Source: Hofstenia miamia
Taxonomy: Eukaryota; Xenacoelomorpha; Acoela
NCBI GenBank assembly: GCA_004352715.1
Contig: SCFE01000030.1
Location: 1,501,968-1,565,967 of the forward strand
Direction: 5' to 3'
DNA length: 64,000 nt
This document shows positions 35,643-45,799 of this stretch, piece after piece. A program made the translations under genes and the position numbers. The notes below the pieces were generated by a model. That model saw nothing but the letters and a program-made list of their open reading frames with translations. It did not search any database and had not been told where the DNA came from. How positions within the stretch are numbered: position 1 is the stretch's first letter; each line of letters starts with the position of its first letter.

Positions 35643-36726
35643 TCGGAGAATTTATACAGTGAGCTTGCTTCTATTTCACATCACTTTGACTTTTCCAATT
35701 ACCCAAAGAGTTCACCATTATATAGTNNNNNNNNNNNNNNNNNNNNNNNNNNNNNNNNNNNNNNNNNNNNNNNNNNNNNNNNNNNNNNNNNNNNNNNNNN
35801 NNNNNNNNNNNNNNNNNNNNNNNNNNNNNNNNNNNNNNNNNNNNNNNNNNNNNNNNNNNNNNNNNNNNNNNNNNNNNNNNNNNNNNNNNNNNNNNNNNNN
35901 NNNNNNNNNNNNNNNNNNNNNNNNNNNNNNNNNNNNNNNNNNNNNNNNNNNNNNNNNNNNNNNNNNNNNNNNNNNNNNNNNNNNNNNNNNNNNNNNNNNN
36001 NNNNNNNNNNNNNNNNNNNNNNNNNNNNNNNNNNNNNNNNNNNNNNNNNNNNNNNNNNNNNNNNNNNNNNNNNNNNNNNNNNNNNNNNNNNNNNNNNNNN
36101 NNNNNNNNNNNNNNNNNNNNNNNNNNNNNNNNNNNNNNNNNNNNNNNNNNNNNNNNNNNNNNNNNNNNNNNNNNNNNNNNNNNNNNNNNNNNNNNNNNNN
36201 NNNNNNNNNNNNNNNNNNNNNNNNNNNNNNNNNNNNNNNNNNNNNNNNNNNNNNNNNNNNNNNNNNNNNNNNNNNNNNNNNNNNNNNNNNNNNNNNNNNN
36301 NNNNNNNNNNNNNNNNNNNNNNNNNNNNNNNNNNNNNNNNNNNNNNNNNNNNNNNNNNNNNNNNNNNNNNNNNNNNNNNNNNNNNNNNNNNNNNNNNNNN
36401 NNNNNNNNNNNNNNNNNNNNNNNNNNNNNNNNNNNNNNNNNNNNNNNNNNNNNNNNNNNNNNNNNNNNNNNNNNNNNNNNNNNNNNNNNNNNNNNNNNNN
36501 NNNNNNNNNNNNNNNNNNNNNNNNNNNNNNNNNNNNNNNNNNNNNNNNNNNNNNNNNNNNNNNNNNNNNNNNNNNNNNNNNNNNNNNNNNNNNNNNNNNN
36601 NNNNNNNNNNNNNNNNNNNNNNNNNNNNNNNNNNNNNNNNNNNNNNNNNNNNNNNNNNNNNNNNNNNNNNNNNNNNNNNNNNNNNNNNNNNNNNNNNNNN
36701 NNNNNNNNNNNNNNNNNNNNNNNNNN

Positions 36727-37931
36727 ATATAACAGGTACACGAGTCTATAACTGAGTAAACAAGTCACATTCCGTTCTACTTCTGTAACTTCTGGCGCAG
36801 CAGGGGTAGAACACGACTAGGGTGTTTTGTAAGTGGATCGGCAATCATGTCTTGCGTAGAAACAAATATAAGCTTGCAATTGTAACGAGAAATAACTTCC
36901 ATGATGTAATTCTTCTCGTTCAAAATACACTTTTCTTTTAGAACCGATGGAGTTGGTGAGTTCACGGCTGATAATAAAGATTTACTGCCAGTTAAGAACT
37001 GCATACTAATTTGACGTGAAGTCATAAAGTTGATAAGCTGACACACGTAGATGGTATAGTCAAGAGAACTTTTTTGTAACGCGACGTAGTTTTTGCGAAC
37101 ACCAACTGATAACATCATTTCCCAAAACAATGACATGAGCACCATAACTAGGGATATCCAGTGACGTATCTGAGTATGCGTATACTTTGCCAAGGTCCTT
37201 TGCATCATTATTTGTAAATCGCATCATGATACCAAAGGCTTCGAATTATCTTGTTCAGATTATGTATACTTTGCTCATCAGGAGTGTATTTAACTTTCGA
37301 TAACTGTGCCACATCATATGCCAAATCTGGTCGTGTAGTGGATGTAATCCAAAGAAGTTGGCCAATACGAGATCGAAATGTTTCCAGGATATGTTCGTCT
37401 TTAGAGTCGATCTCTAAGACAGTTTGAGAATATTTGCTTTGAGAAATTTCATAACAGTTATCAATTCTCCTTATTTGAAGTCCAAGAAATGTGATGTAGT
37501 TTTGATCAACACATGTTAGTCTGCCAATTTTAACGTCATTTGCAAACGATTTTAAAAATTTCTCTATCCAGCTATTACTACCAGTGATGTATAGGTCATC
37601 GACATGCACCAACACAATACCAGAGAGAACACTACCCTTGTCTTTGAAGACAAACAAAGCTTTATCCAATTTACATGCATTTCCACCAAGACGGCCAATT
37701 GATTGTACCACTGTTTGGATGCCTCATTTAAACTGTATGCTGCCACATTAAGTTTCCATACAGAATCCTTAGGACATGGTACATCAGAAGGTGGAATGAC
37801 ATACACATTACAATCAAGGGGATGTCCTTGTAAAAATGCCATCTTGACATCTACTATGCGATTGTTCCAGTTATAACTGTTGGCTATTGAGAGAAGAATC
37901 CGAAATTATAGTTTGGTAGCTGTATGAGAAT
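36727..37931 (-). mobile_element. second Ty1/copia copy, both ends in gaps
   Basis: 36727-36769 is the inner end of the 3' LTR, matching 8145-8187. The minus strand from 37931 to 36770 encodes the same RT and RNase H as the copy at 8055-11208, with FLQGHPLDCNVYVIPPSD, LVHVDDLYITGSN, FLGLQIRRIDNCYEISQSKY and FVSTQDMIADPLTKHPS. It is less damaged (one long frame at 37711-37208, another at 37208-36777) but has at least two shifts and a small deletion near 37695. It shows what the uninterrupted RNase H looks like. Sequence beyond either gap is unknown, so gag and integrase may exist there. Confidence 0.85.
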
Positions 37932-39069
37932 NNNNNNNNNNNNNNNNNNNNNNNNNNNNNNNNNNNNNNNNNNNNNNNNNNNNNNNNNNNNNNNNNNNNN
38001 NNNNNNNNNNNNNNNNNNNNNNNNNNNNNNNNNNNNNNNNNNNNNNNNNNNNNNNNNNNNNNNNNNNNNNNNNNNNNNNNNNNNNNNNNNNNNNNNNNNN
38101 NNNNNNNNNNNNNNNNNNNNNNNNNNNNNNNNNNNNNNNNNNNNNNNNNNNNNNNNNNNNNNNNNNNNNNNNNNNNNNNNNNNNNNNNNNNNNNNNNNNN
38201 NNNNNNNNNNNNNNNNNNNNNNNNNNNNNNNNNNNNNNNNNNNNNNNNNNNNNNNNNNNNNNNNNNNNNNNNNNNNNNNNNNNNNNNNNNNNNNNNNNNN
38301 NNNNNNNNNNNNNNNNNNNNNNNNNNNNNNNNNNNNNNNNNNNNNNNNNNNNNNNNNNNNNNNNNNNNNNNNNNNNNNNNNNNNNNNNNNNNNNNNNNNN
38401 NNNNNNNNNNNNNNNNNNNNNNNNNNNNNNNNNNNNNNNNNNNNNNNNNNNNNNNNNNNNNNNNNNNNNNNNNNNNNNNNNNNNNNNNNNNNNNNNNNNN
38501 NNNNNNNNNNNNNNNNNNNNNNNNNNNNNNNNNNNNNNNNNNNNNNNNNNNNNNNNNNNNNNNNNNNNNNNNNNNNNNNNNNNNNNNNNNNNNNNNNNNN
38601 NNNNNNNNNNNNNNNNNNNNNNNNNNNNNNNNNNNNNNNNNNNNNNNNNNNNNNNNNNNNNNNNNNNNNNNNNNNNNNNNNNNNNNNNNNNNNNNNNNNN
38701 NNNNNNNNNNNNNNNNNNNNNNNNNNNNNNNNNNNNNNNNNNNNNNNNNNNNNNNNNNNNNNNNNNNNNNNNNNNNNNNNNNNNNNNNNNNNNNNNNNNN
38801 NNNNNNNNNNNNNNNNNNNNNNNNNNNNNNNNNNNNNNNNNNNNNNNNNNNNNNNNNNNNNNNNNNNNNNNNNNNNNNNNNNNNNNNNNNNNNNNNNNNN
38901 NNNNNNNNNNNNNNNNNNNNNNNNNNNNNNNAAGTATGATTTTGAAAGTTTCCCGGATTATACTGTAAGCTTCTCGAAATTATGGAAAATTAGTTTGTAA
39001 TATGTGTACGTATCCCGAAAGGGGTTGTTATAATACGGTATATATTAACATGGCGTAATGCAAACAAAT

Positions 39070-39156
39070 GTGATATTAACAAAGTGGAATTAGTCATGCC
39101 AAAAAATGGCCTGTGATATTATCAAAGTGAGATTACTCATACCAAAAAGTGGCCCT
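39070..39156. repeat. two-unit 43-bp tandem repeat
   Basis: Units 39070-39112 and 39113-39156 share GTGATATTAWCAAAGTG and CATRCCAAAAARTGGCC. They lie just right of the 1-kb gap. Their role is unknown. Confidence 0.7.
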
Positions 39157-39319
39157 AACATGTAAATCAATTAAAAGCATTACTAATTGAAATCCATTAG
39201 TAGACATATTTAAAAATATCTGACGTCCCTGAAAATCCATTAGCGGAGATGTCAAAACATTTGTCAAGTAGAATGACTCATTAATTAACATTTGCAAACA
39301 CCCCCTCGATATCTGTGAG

Positions 39320-39505
39320 TCAGCTAAGTGTTACGAGAACTTCAGGGTGTCCCAATGAGACCAAGTCTCCCCTTCTATCACTACTCTCTTCTCTGTCACA
39401 CATTTCTGTGTTCCTCCAGTATTCTCCATGCATTGTCTTCTGACTATACCTTGTTTGTCTCTCTGATTCCATCCTACTCTGGTATACCTTCTTATTATTA
39501 CAGCA
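39320..39505 (-). other. fragment of unknown repeat next to the RT remnant
   Basis: The minus-strand frame of 39320-39715 runs on past the RT remnant through sequence that no longer resembles RT (from about 39510 down). Its less AT-rich base composition differs from the retroelement, so a second element probably begins here. Confidence 0.3.
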
Positions 39506-39509
39506 AATC

Positions 39510-40622
39510 GTAAGTAAGATAGTTATTAGTATATTGTAATTAATCAAATCAAAGGCTTTTGAGAGATCTAAACAAGCTATAGCTGCAAATTTATTAGAAT
39601 CGAGTGATGCTCTCCAAGTTTCAGTAACATGTAATAGTGCATTAGTTGTTGAAAAAATTTTTGCGGAATCCAAATTGGGTGTTTGATAATAAATTATACT
39701 CATTAAATTGTTCAATTATTTGATTATATAATAATCTTTCGCATATTTTGATTATTGGAGAAGTAATTGAAATTGGATTGATAATTATTGTCAATTGAAG
39801 GATCGTTTATCAAAATAGAAGTAATGTGGGCAACTTTTAGATAATCTGGGAAGTGATTGCATTTTATAGATTCATTCAAGATGAAATTTAAAGGACTTGC
39901 AATGATATCTGCAGTCATTTTAAAAGCCCATGAGAGGATATTTGAGGGACCGCTTGAGTTGTTGGTCTTAAGCTTAAAAATTGATTTTTTAGCATTTCAT
40001 TTATATTTGATGCAGAATACACAGGATACCAATTTAAAACTATTAATATTTTCAAAATACTTTTCACGAGTTTTAATCCATTTCATGGTAATTTTTGGGG
40101 TTGAATGAGAGTTATGACATTTGATAGATGTAAAACAGTGATCAGGGAATGGGCATTCAGAAGTGGTGTACTGGAAGTGTGTATTATTGTTCTCAGCTAA
40201 TACAATATAGTCAATGAGAGTCCTACTCGATGATGGGATTCTAGTAGGCAATGCTTTATTGGCCAATGTAAGATTAAATGTGTTCAAAAACAGATCCATT
40301 TTACATTGATCATTTGTATTAAAATAATTAAGGTTTCAATCTCCGAAAATTCTAGGTTTTTATTTTTAGAACAGGCAAGTGATAATTCTTCTTCTAGTTG
40401 TTGAATATAAGAATTGGCGAATTTCTTATGCCGACAGTAGGATACATTTAATAATTGCTTTTTAAATCGAGAATTTTTAATTGGATTAGTAATTTCGACC
40501 CATAGACTGTCAAAATTTGATGCGTTAGGAATTTTTATATCGTTGCGTATTTTAGGATTGAATGACTTTGGGACTAAAAATAATACATCTCCACCTTTGG
40601 ATTTTCCTAACATATTGTTCAA
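39510..40622 (-). pseudogene. truncated non-LTR retrotransposon (endonuclease to RT start)
   Basis: Minus-strand pieces run in order. 40622-40284 and 40299-39997 are the endonuclease domain (GKSKGGDVLFLVPKSF; NASNFDSLWVEITNPIKNSR; later TRIPSSSRTLIDYIVLAENN and SECPFPDHCFTS, the SDH region). 39918-39724 is the start of RT (IKCNHFPDYLKVAHITSILI). 39715-39510 contains KFAAIACLDLSKAFDLINYN (motif A). Motifs B and C are absent. Frame shifts separate the pieces. It belongs with the family at 31660-32725 by its KAFDLIN motif. Confidence 0.78.
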
Positions 40623-40630
40623 TACAGAGC

Positions 40631-40715
40631 TGCAACCGTGCCGTGCTTTAATCCGTGCTTTGCCGTGCTCGTGCCGTGCCTAGGATTTTACTTTATTTAT
40701 TCGTGCCGTGCCTAA
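40631..40715. repeat. GCCGTGC repeat cluster
   Basis: CGTGCCGTGC-type heptamers occur at least six times in 85 bases, beginning CAGAGCTGCAACCGTGCC at about 40625. This GC-rich start resembles hAT-type MITE ends, but no partner end was found. Confidence 0.4.
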
Positions 40716-40719
40716 AATT

Positions 40720-41695
40720 TATTTAATATATCAGCGCCAGAAATACAACTTTTTGTACTATTTTAGCGTTCGTATTACATTATATGCTAGTTTCTGTTTG
40801 ATAATATAAACGATTCTAAAGAAATATATTTGCATAGAAATTATCTTGCGGGAATTTTCAAAATGCAATAGCAATGTTCGAAATCTCGTTCCCGCCGTTA
40901 TGCTACATAATTCTTGTTTGACTTTTTGCACAGTTTGAAAAACTGCTTATAGATGTTTTCGAACTATCATAAGGCATATTTAGTACATAACAAATAATCT
41001 GCTACGTATTATTTAATGTTTCAAAGTTTATTGTTTATGGCTTAATTATTACATTATTTATCTATGCAGTAAAATTTTTTGCAAAATTATTATTATTTAC
41101 CTTTATTATAATTTTCATATTGTTAGATTAACATACAATCAATTAAAATGAGCAAGTCCTATTTTAATACTTTTTCCAAAATAAAGTTTTTCTTTTTCAC
41201 TGCTTACTTTTAGTAAATATGAATTAATTTTATGGAAAGTGATCGCAATATTTTTATATAAATATAAAACCTGGACACAATTGTGTTCTAATAATCTGGC
41301 GTAAAATAAATTTTTTTTCCAAAAATTAAATAAACTAGCAAGCAAAGTACTACAATTACACATGTAAGTGACTGATTTGTTACATTGAATTCGATGTATT
41401 TGTCACAGCGGCAAAGGATTACGGTTTTCTGACCCAACTAAACTCAAACATCTGTTAAAAAAACGGATCCAACATAAGTGCAGATCTCTAAAATTTGTAA
41501 TGAACTGTACAGCTCAGAATCTCAAATCTCTGTAGCTCTCACCTGGTGCAATATACTGATAAAATATCGAAGCTCATGATTTCATGAGAATGAGTTTTAG
41601 TTGATTTTGAAACTCATCAACCTGACCCATCTTTTCCAAAACTTAACCCAACCCTACCCATCATTTGAATTAACCCTACCCAACCTATATATATA
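40720..41695. other. no gene seen
   Basis: AT-rich sequence. A minus-strand open frame at 41139-41363 matches nothing I know. ACCCAACCCTACCCATC-type runs at 41640-41685 resemble those near 46240 and 54150. Confidence 0.3.
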
Positions 41696-41700
41696 TATAA

Positions 41701-41801
41701 TATCTGAATCCAAATATTGCAATTCAAGCCTAAAGTGAGAGAGATTTTTTATTTGCGGGAAAGATCATTACGAAGAAGAGATCCGTGATAAGCCCATCTC
41801 A
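41701..41801. repeat. direct repeat copy 1
   Basis: Shares TATCTGAATCCAAATATTGC, AAAGTGAGAGAGATTTTT and CATTACGAAGAAGAGATCC with 41949-42058. Both copies are preceded by a TA run. Confidence 0.8.
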
Positions 41802-41910
41802 TGTGAACAACATGGAAATTGTGCGATCGGCGATGCTGGCTAATATATTTTCAATTTTATAATTTTTGTTTATTTATAAGACATAATACACTGGCTGTAA
41901 TCACTTTATT

Positions 41911-41948
<38 letters not shown>

Positions 41949-41951
<3 letters not shown>

Positions 41952-42058
41952 CTGAATCCAAATATTGCCATTCAAGCTGTATCAGCCCAAAGTGAGAGAG
42001 ATTTTTCATCTGCGGGAATGATCATTACGAAGAAGAGATCCATGATAAGCCCATCTCA
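41949..42058. repeat. direct repeat copy 2
   Basis: Same as 41701-41801 with a 9-base insertion (around CTGTATCAG) and a few substitutions. The TA run before it (41916-41948) suggests slippage or an element that targets TA runs. Confidence 0.8.
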
Positions 42059-43194
42059 ACCAAGAACACTTCAAGAAAGAAAGCAAAGCATCAACGCATT
42101 CTTGCCTCATACCTTGCGCTCTAGAAAGTTGCAGTGCTTCAGGACGACGTTGCTTGAGTTCATTTTTCCATCTCTGACGAAACAGACGCACCCATTGTTT
42201 ACCAGGCCGGTCATTGGTAAATCTATAGAGCTAGGGGTGTAAGTAGTCTGGGCAGTGGCATTAGACGTGGGATGATAAAGGGTGCATGGCTATCTCAGAG
42301 TTTCAGGAAAATTGTCGCCGTGAAAAGTACTAAATTGTTATCCAAACTGCACACTTTTGAGGAAATGTGTATCATATATACCACCAATTTATAAGGCTGA
42401 CCTTGTAGGAAAAAATTATACGCAATTTTAAATTTTCAAAATAACATATTTCCATTGCCTGTGAGACATTGCATTGACTTACAATGCCAATGCCATTGCT
42501 TGTAGTGCGTGTTTTCAACCCCAAACCACAACTTTTGAACAGAATTTTAGCAACTTTTTCATAGGCCTTTCCTGATTACTGCTGCACTATGGATTGATTT
42601 TTTTCGATACAGCTGAAAAATATACTCATCTGGAGGAAAAACATCCTTCACTAAATTTCTGCAAAACTCCGTCCTTTTTCCTCGTGTGGACTCTACACTG
42701 TAGAGTTTCTGTAGAAGGTAGTCGTTGGCAAGCCTGCTGTTGCGTATAAATGATTAAAATCATGGGTATCTCGTTTGTTCTGCATTGCTAAATTGACACG
42801 AGCACTAATAAAATTGGAAGTTCTAATGCAACAAAGACTGGAGTATATAGAATTTAATTCTCAAAAATGTAACGAAATTTTCTGGTAAAACCGAAAGTTA
42901 TCAAGCAGGAAACCTCTAAGATTATAAAATTAACAATTTCTTATTCAATCTTTATCCAACTACCAAATGACTTGGCCCCAATTTTCAATTAAAAAACTTT
43001 ACCCCGTACCCTCCAATGTATTACTCAACTTTAACTTTTACCTCTATATTCTGTTGAAATCTGAATTTATTTATTTAAAAAAATTTTTGGGTAGTTTTGG
43101 CCAGTAATATTAGATATGAAAGTTGCTTCTTTGGCCGCAGCCGGTTATTGATCGCAGAACACTATCATTTGTAGTTCTAGTATTATATATATAT

Positions 43195-43448
43195 GAGGCG
43201 CCCAGAGGCAAAAGGGCCAATCCACCATTCGGTAGTTTTGAGAAAAATAGCTTTAAAGTTTTACCATTTCTATTTTATAACAGAAACATGAATATTTGGT
43301 TTATTTTCAACTTATTTTACCTATGCATAAAGCCGAATATTGTGACAAAATTTTTCTACTATCTAGGAGAAGGTTTAAAATTTCGTATCCCACATCTAAC
43401 TCAATATCGTCAATTTGGCGGATTGGCCCCTTTGCCTCTGGGCGCCTC
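43195..43448. mobile_element. MITE with 33-bp terminal inverted repeats
   Basis: A 254-bp element starting GAGGCGCCCAGAGGCAAA and ending in its inverse TTTGCCTCTGGGCGCCTC. The arms match over 33 bases with two mismatches. It sits within TA dinucleotide runs on both sides, so the exact target duplication cannot be read but is compatible with TA. It has no coding capacity. Confidence 0.85.
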
Positions 43449-43474
43449 ATATATATATATACATACATATACTT

Positions 43475-45292
43475 TTTATTCAATCATTTCATAACTTTAA
43501 TCCAAACAAGTCCTTCAAATTCATACGTGCACTGGGGATTACCAATTTACCTAATACACTTCATTGGAATGGAAATTTTGCAAATAGTGATAATGAAAAA
43601 GCTGAATTATTTAATAATTATTTTGGAACAGTTTACACAAAACCTGTTATTGAAGAAATATTTTTGGAAAATGATGTAGAAATATACCTTAATGATTTTG
43701 AAATTACAATTTCTGAAATTGTAGATGTTATAAAAGATCAATCAAATTCATCTGCATTATCATTTGACAATATTCCAACTATTTTCATTAAAAATACTGT
43801 ATATGTTATAGCTCATCAACTTTGTATTATTTTTCATTCTATAATTTCAACTAAAAAATTTCCTAAATTTTGGAAAACAGCATATATTACTCCGGTGTAT
43901 AAGAAAGGTAATCGTTCTGAGGTAAAAAACTATAGACCTATTAGCATTTTGCCTCGTATTTCACTAATATTTGAAAGACTTCTCTTCAACTTTTTATATC
44001 CTCGAGTTAGAGATAAATTATCAAAGAAACAACATGGATTTCAGTCTGGCTGTTCTACAACTACAAATCTTTTATGCTATCTTGATGATATTTACAATTG
44101 CTTAGATGCTGGAGCTTGTTGCTGTGGAATTTATTTTGATATAAGCAAGGCTTTTGACACTGTTCCTCATAACATTTTGCTAAAAAAACTTTCAAAATTT
44201 GGATTGGATATTGAATTTATTCAACTATTCAAATCATATCTTTTTGAACGTTATCAATGTATTAATATATCAGGCTCGATTTCATTGCCTACACTAATTT
44301 CAAGTGGCGTACCACAAGGCAGTGTCCTTGGGCCACTGTTATTTATCATTTTTATAGATGACTTGAGTCTAAGTTGCACTGCTGATATATCATTATTTGC
44401 AGATGACAGTAAAATTCTAGTTAAAAATCCTACATTGAATTTGATGCAATATTACATTAACTCAGTAGTTAATTGGGGAAAATTAAATAATGTTACTTTC
44501 AATGTAGTAAAATCAAATATAGTTTGCTTTGGACATTCTAATCGTCCTGTATTTCCTCCTCTAACTATAGGAAACAGTAATATACCATCTGTGGATACAG
44601 TAAAAGATCTTGGTCTGATCATTTCACATAATTTGAAATGGAATGCTCACTTTGAAAATGTTATGCAACAAGGATTACGCATTTTATTCTTTGTAAGAAG
44701 AAATGTGCCAATTGTCACTAATTTTAATACCAAATTGAAAATTTATAAAAGCTGCATTTTATCCATTTTAACATATGCTTCTCAATGCTGGTGGCCTTCT
44801 AGAGTCCAATTTCAAGCAATGGAAAGATTTCAAAAGAGATGCCTTCATTGGGTATTTAATTCTAAGGACAGAATTGAATATAGTTGCATATTTAAATTAA
44901 AAATTTTTCCAATTGCTATCCAATTCCAATTATATGACCTACTATATTTTAACAAGCTTTTAAATGGATTATACAAAGTAAATCCCTATGATTATGTGTG
45001 CTTAACTAATTCAAGAGAATCAAGAAAAAATTCAAGAAACTTATTTACCATACGTAAATGTAAAAAGATTAGTTCACATAATAATTTTTGGGATCGAGTA
45101 ATCTACATGGCCAATTACATAATAATCAATACTTCTGTTGATATTTTCGATAAACCTTATGCATTTAAAAACCAACTTATCAGATTCATGGAATTTCATG
45201 TTAAGGAGTATTTCACCACTGATAATGTTTGCTCCTGGTTTTTATCTTGTTTCTGCAATAATTGCAGAATAATAAGAACTTTTTATAAATAA
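43475..45292 (+). CDS. non-LTR retrotransposon reverse transcriptase, open, 5' truncated
   Basis: An open frame of roughly 600 codons ending at 45292. It can be read back through the TA run into the MITE (nominal first ATG 43415), but element-like protein starts only near 43490. RT motifs in order are YKKGNRSEVKNYRPISILPR, YFDISKAFDTVPH (motif A), SSGVPQGSVLGPLLFIIFID (motif B) and SLFADDSKIL (motif C, both catalytic Asp present). The post-RT domain follows (VKDLGLIISHNLKWNAHFEN; YKSCILSILTYASQCWWPS), then a basic C-terminus. No endonuclease is present, so this is a 5'-truncated insertion, as target-primed reverse transcription often leaves. The uninterrupted frame suggests it is recent. The exact start is artificial. 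Confidence 0.88.
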   Translation, partial: FIQSFHNFNPNKSFKFIRALGITNLPNTLHWNGNFANSDNEKAELFNNYFGTVYTKPVIEEIFLENDVEIYLNDFEITISEIVDVIKDQSNSSALSFDNIPTIFIKNTVYVIAHQLCIIFHSIISTKKFPKFWKTAYITPVYKKGNRSEVKNYRPISILPRISLIFERLLFNFLYPRVRDKLSKKQHGFQSGCSTTTNLLCYLDDIYNCLDAGACCCGIYFDISKAFDTVPHNILLKKLSKFGLDIEFIQLFKSYLFERYQCINISGSISLPTLISSGVPQGSVLGPLLFIIFIDDLSLSCTADISLFADDSKILVKNPTLNLMQYYINSVVNWGKLNNVTFNVVKSNIVCFGHSNRPVFPPLTIGNSNIPSVDTVKDLGLIISHNLKWNAHFENVMQQGLRILFFVRRNVPIVTNFNTKLKIYKSCILSILTYASQCWWPSRVQFQAMERFQKRCLHWVFNSKDRIEYSCIFKLKIFPIAIQFQLYDLLYFNKLLNGLYKVNPYDYVCLTNSRESRKNSRNLFTIRKCKKISSHNNFWDRVIYMANYIIINTSVDIFDKPYAFKNQLIRFMEFHVKEYFTTDNVCSWFLSCFCNNCRIIRTFYK

Positions 45293-45766
45293 CTTATTTT
45301 TGTTAAATTTATAGATCGTTATATTAATAGCGAATAGAAGACATTTAGTAGTAGTATATAAGCTTGTTAGATATGAAATTTTTATGAAGAAAGATTGAAA
45401 ATGAGCGTAGTCTATTAAAGCTTAATAACGAGAAGATGTATGATTATACACAAAATTGATTAAATAAGAAACTTAGAACTTTATGAATGAATTGAAATCT
45501 AGTCTATATAGCATAAACAAACCGAATTTATGCACTTCTTTATTACAAATTTTATATTTTAAAACTAGTCAGCGCGTTATGGCAATTCTATAGCTTGAAA
45601 GGCAAAAATGTAAATTAGGACTAGAATTACAACAATGGGAATCCTTGCTCCCTTTTCCACAATTTCTATTGTGTTGTAATACCGCAATCATTGAATCAAT
45701 ATATGTTGAAAGTCAAATTACTTAGCCGGATTTTAACCTGATTAACCGAACGGTATCCAGCACTAN

Positions 45767-45799
<33 letters not shown>

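Larger units (their letters stand above)
32745..35726 (+). pseudogene. Polinton/Maverick-type DNA polymerase B, broken, 3' end in a gap
   Basis: Frames joined over breaks give a protein-primed family B polymerase. An N-terminal region comes first (GSGFILKNINRVGLCVSKYH; SINDICIFETWNYINVNVYS). A C2H2-like finger follows (FFCPKCLSGFTSKQNLEKHE), then exonuclease motif LDIEC. CIFC...DHCHFTGEIRGVAHNSCN is an endonuclease-VII-like zinc site. Then come motif A (YGDANSLYAGTM), motif B (KLMSNAVFGKFMEN) and motif C (YSDTDSL). Breaks are a stop at 32962, a shift near 33155, stops between 34235 and 34308, and an in-frame TAA at 35640 after which SNYPKSSPLYS still reads on. The sequence then enters the 1-kb gap. 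No integrase, ATPase or terminal repeats are visible. It would copy the transposon DNA; this copy is dead. Confidence 0.88.

Noticed and set aside
35659-39000. Long frames made mainly of unknown residues (also 8976-9435 and 58389-59552)
   Set aside because: They span runs of N and carry no information.
38932-39000. Short frame after the gap as a possible polymerase B C-terminus
   Set aside because: Only about 22 residues, no family motif, and a copia copy lies between it and the polymerase.
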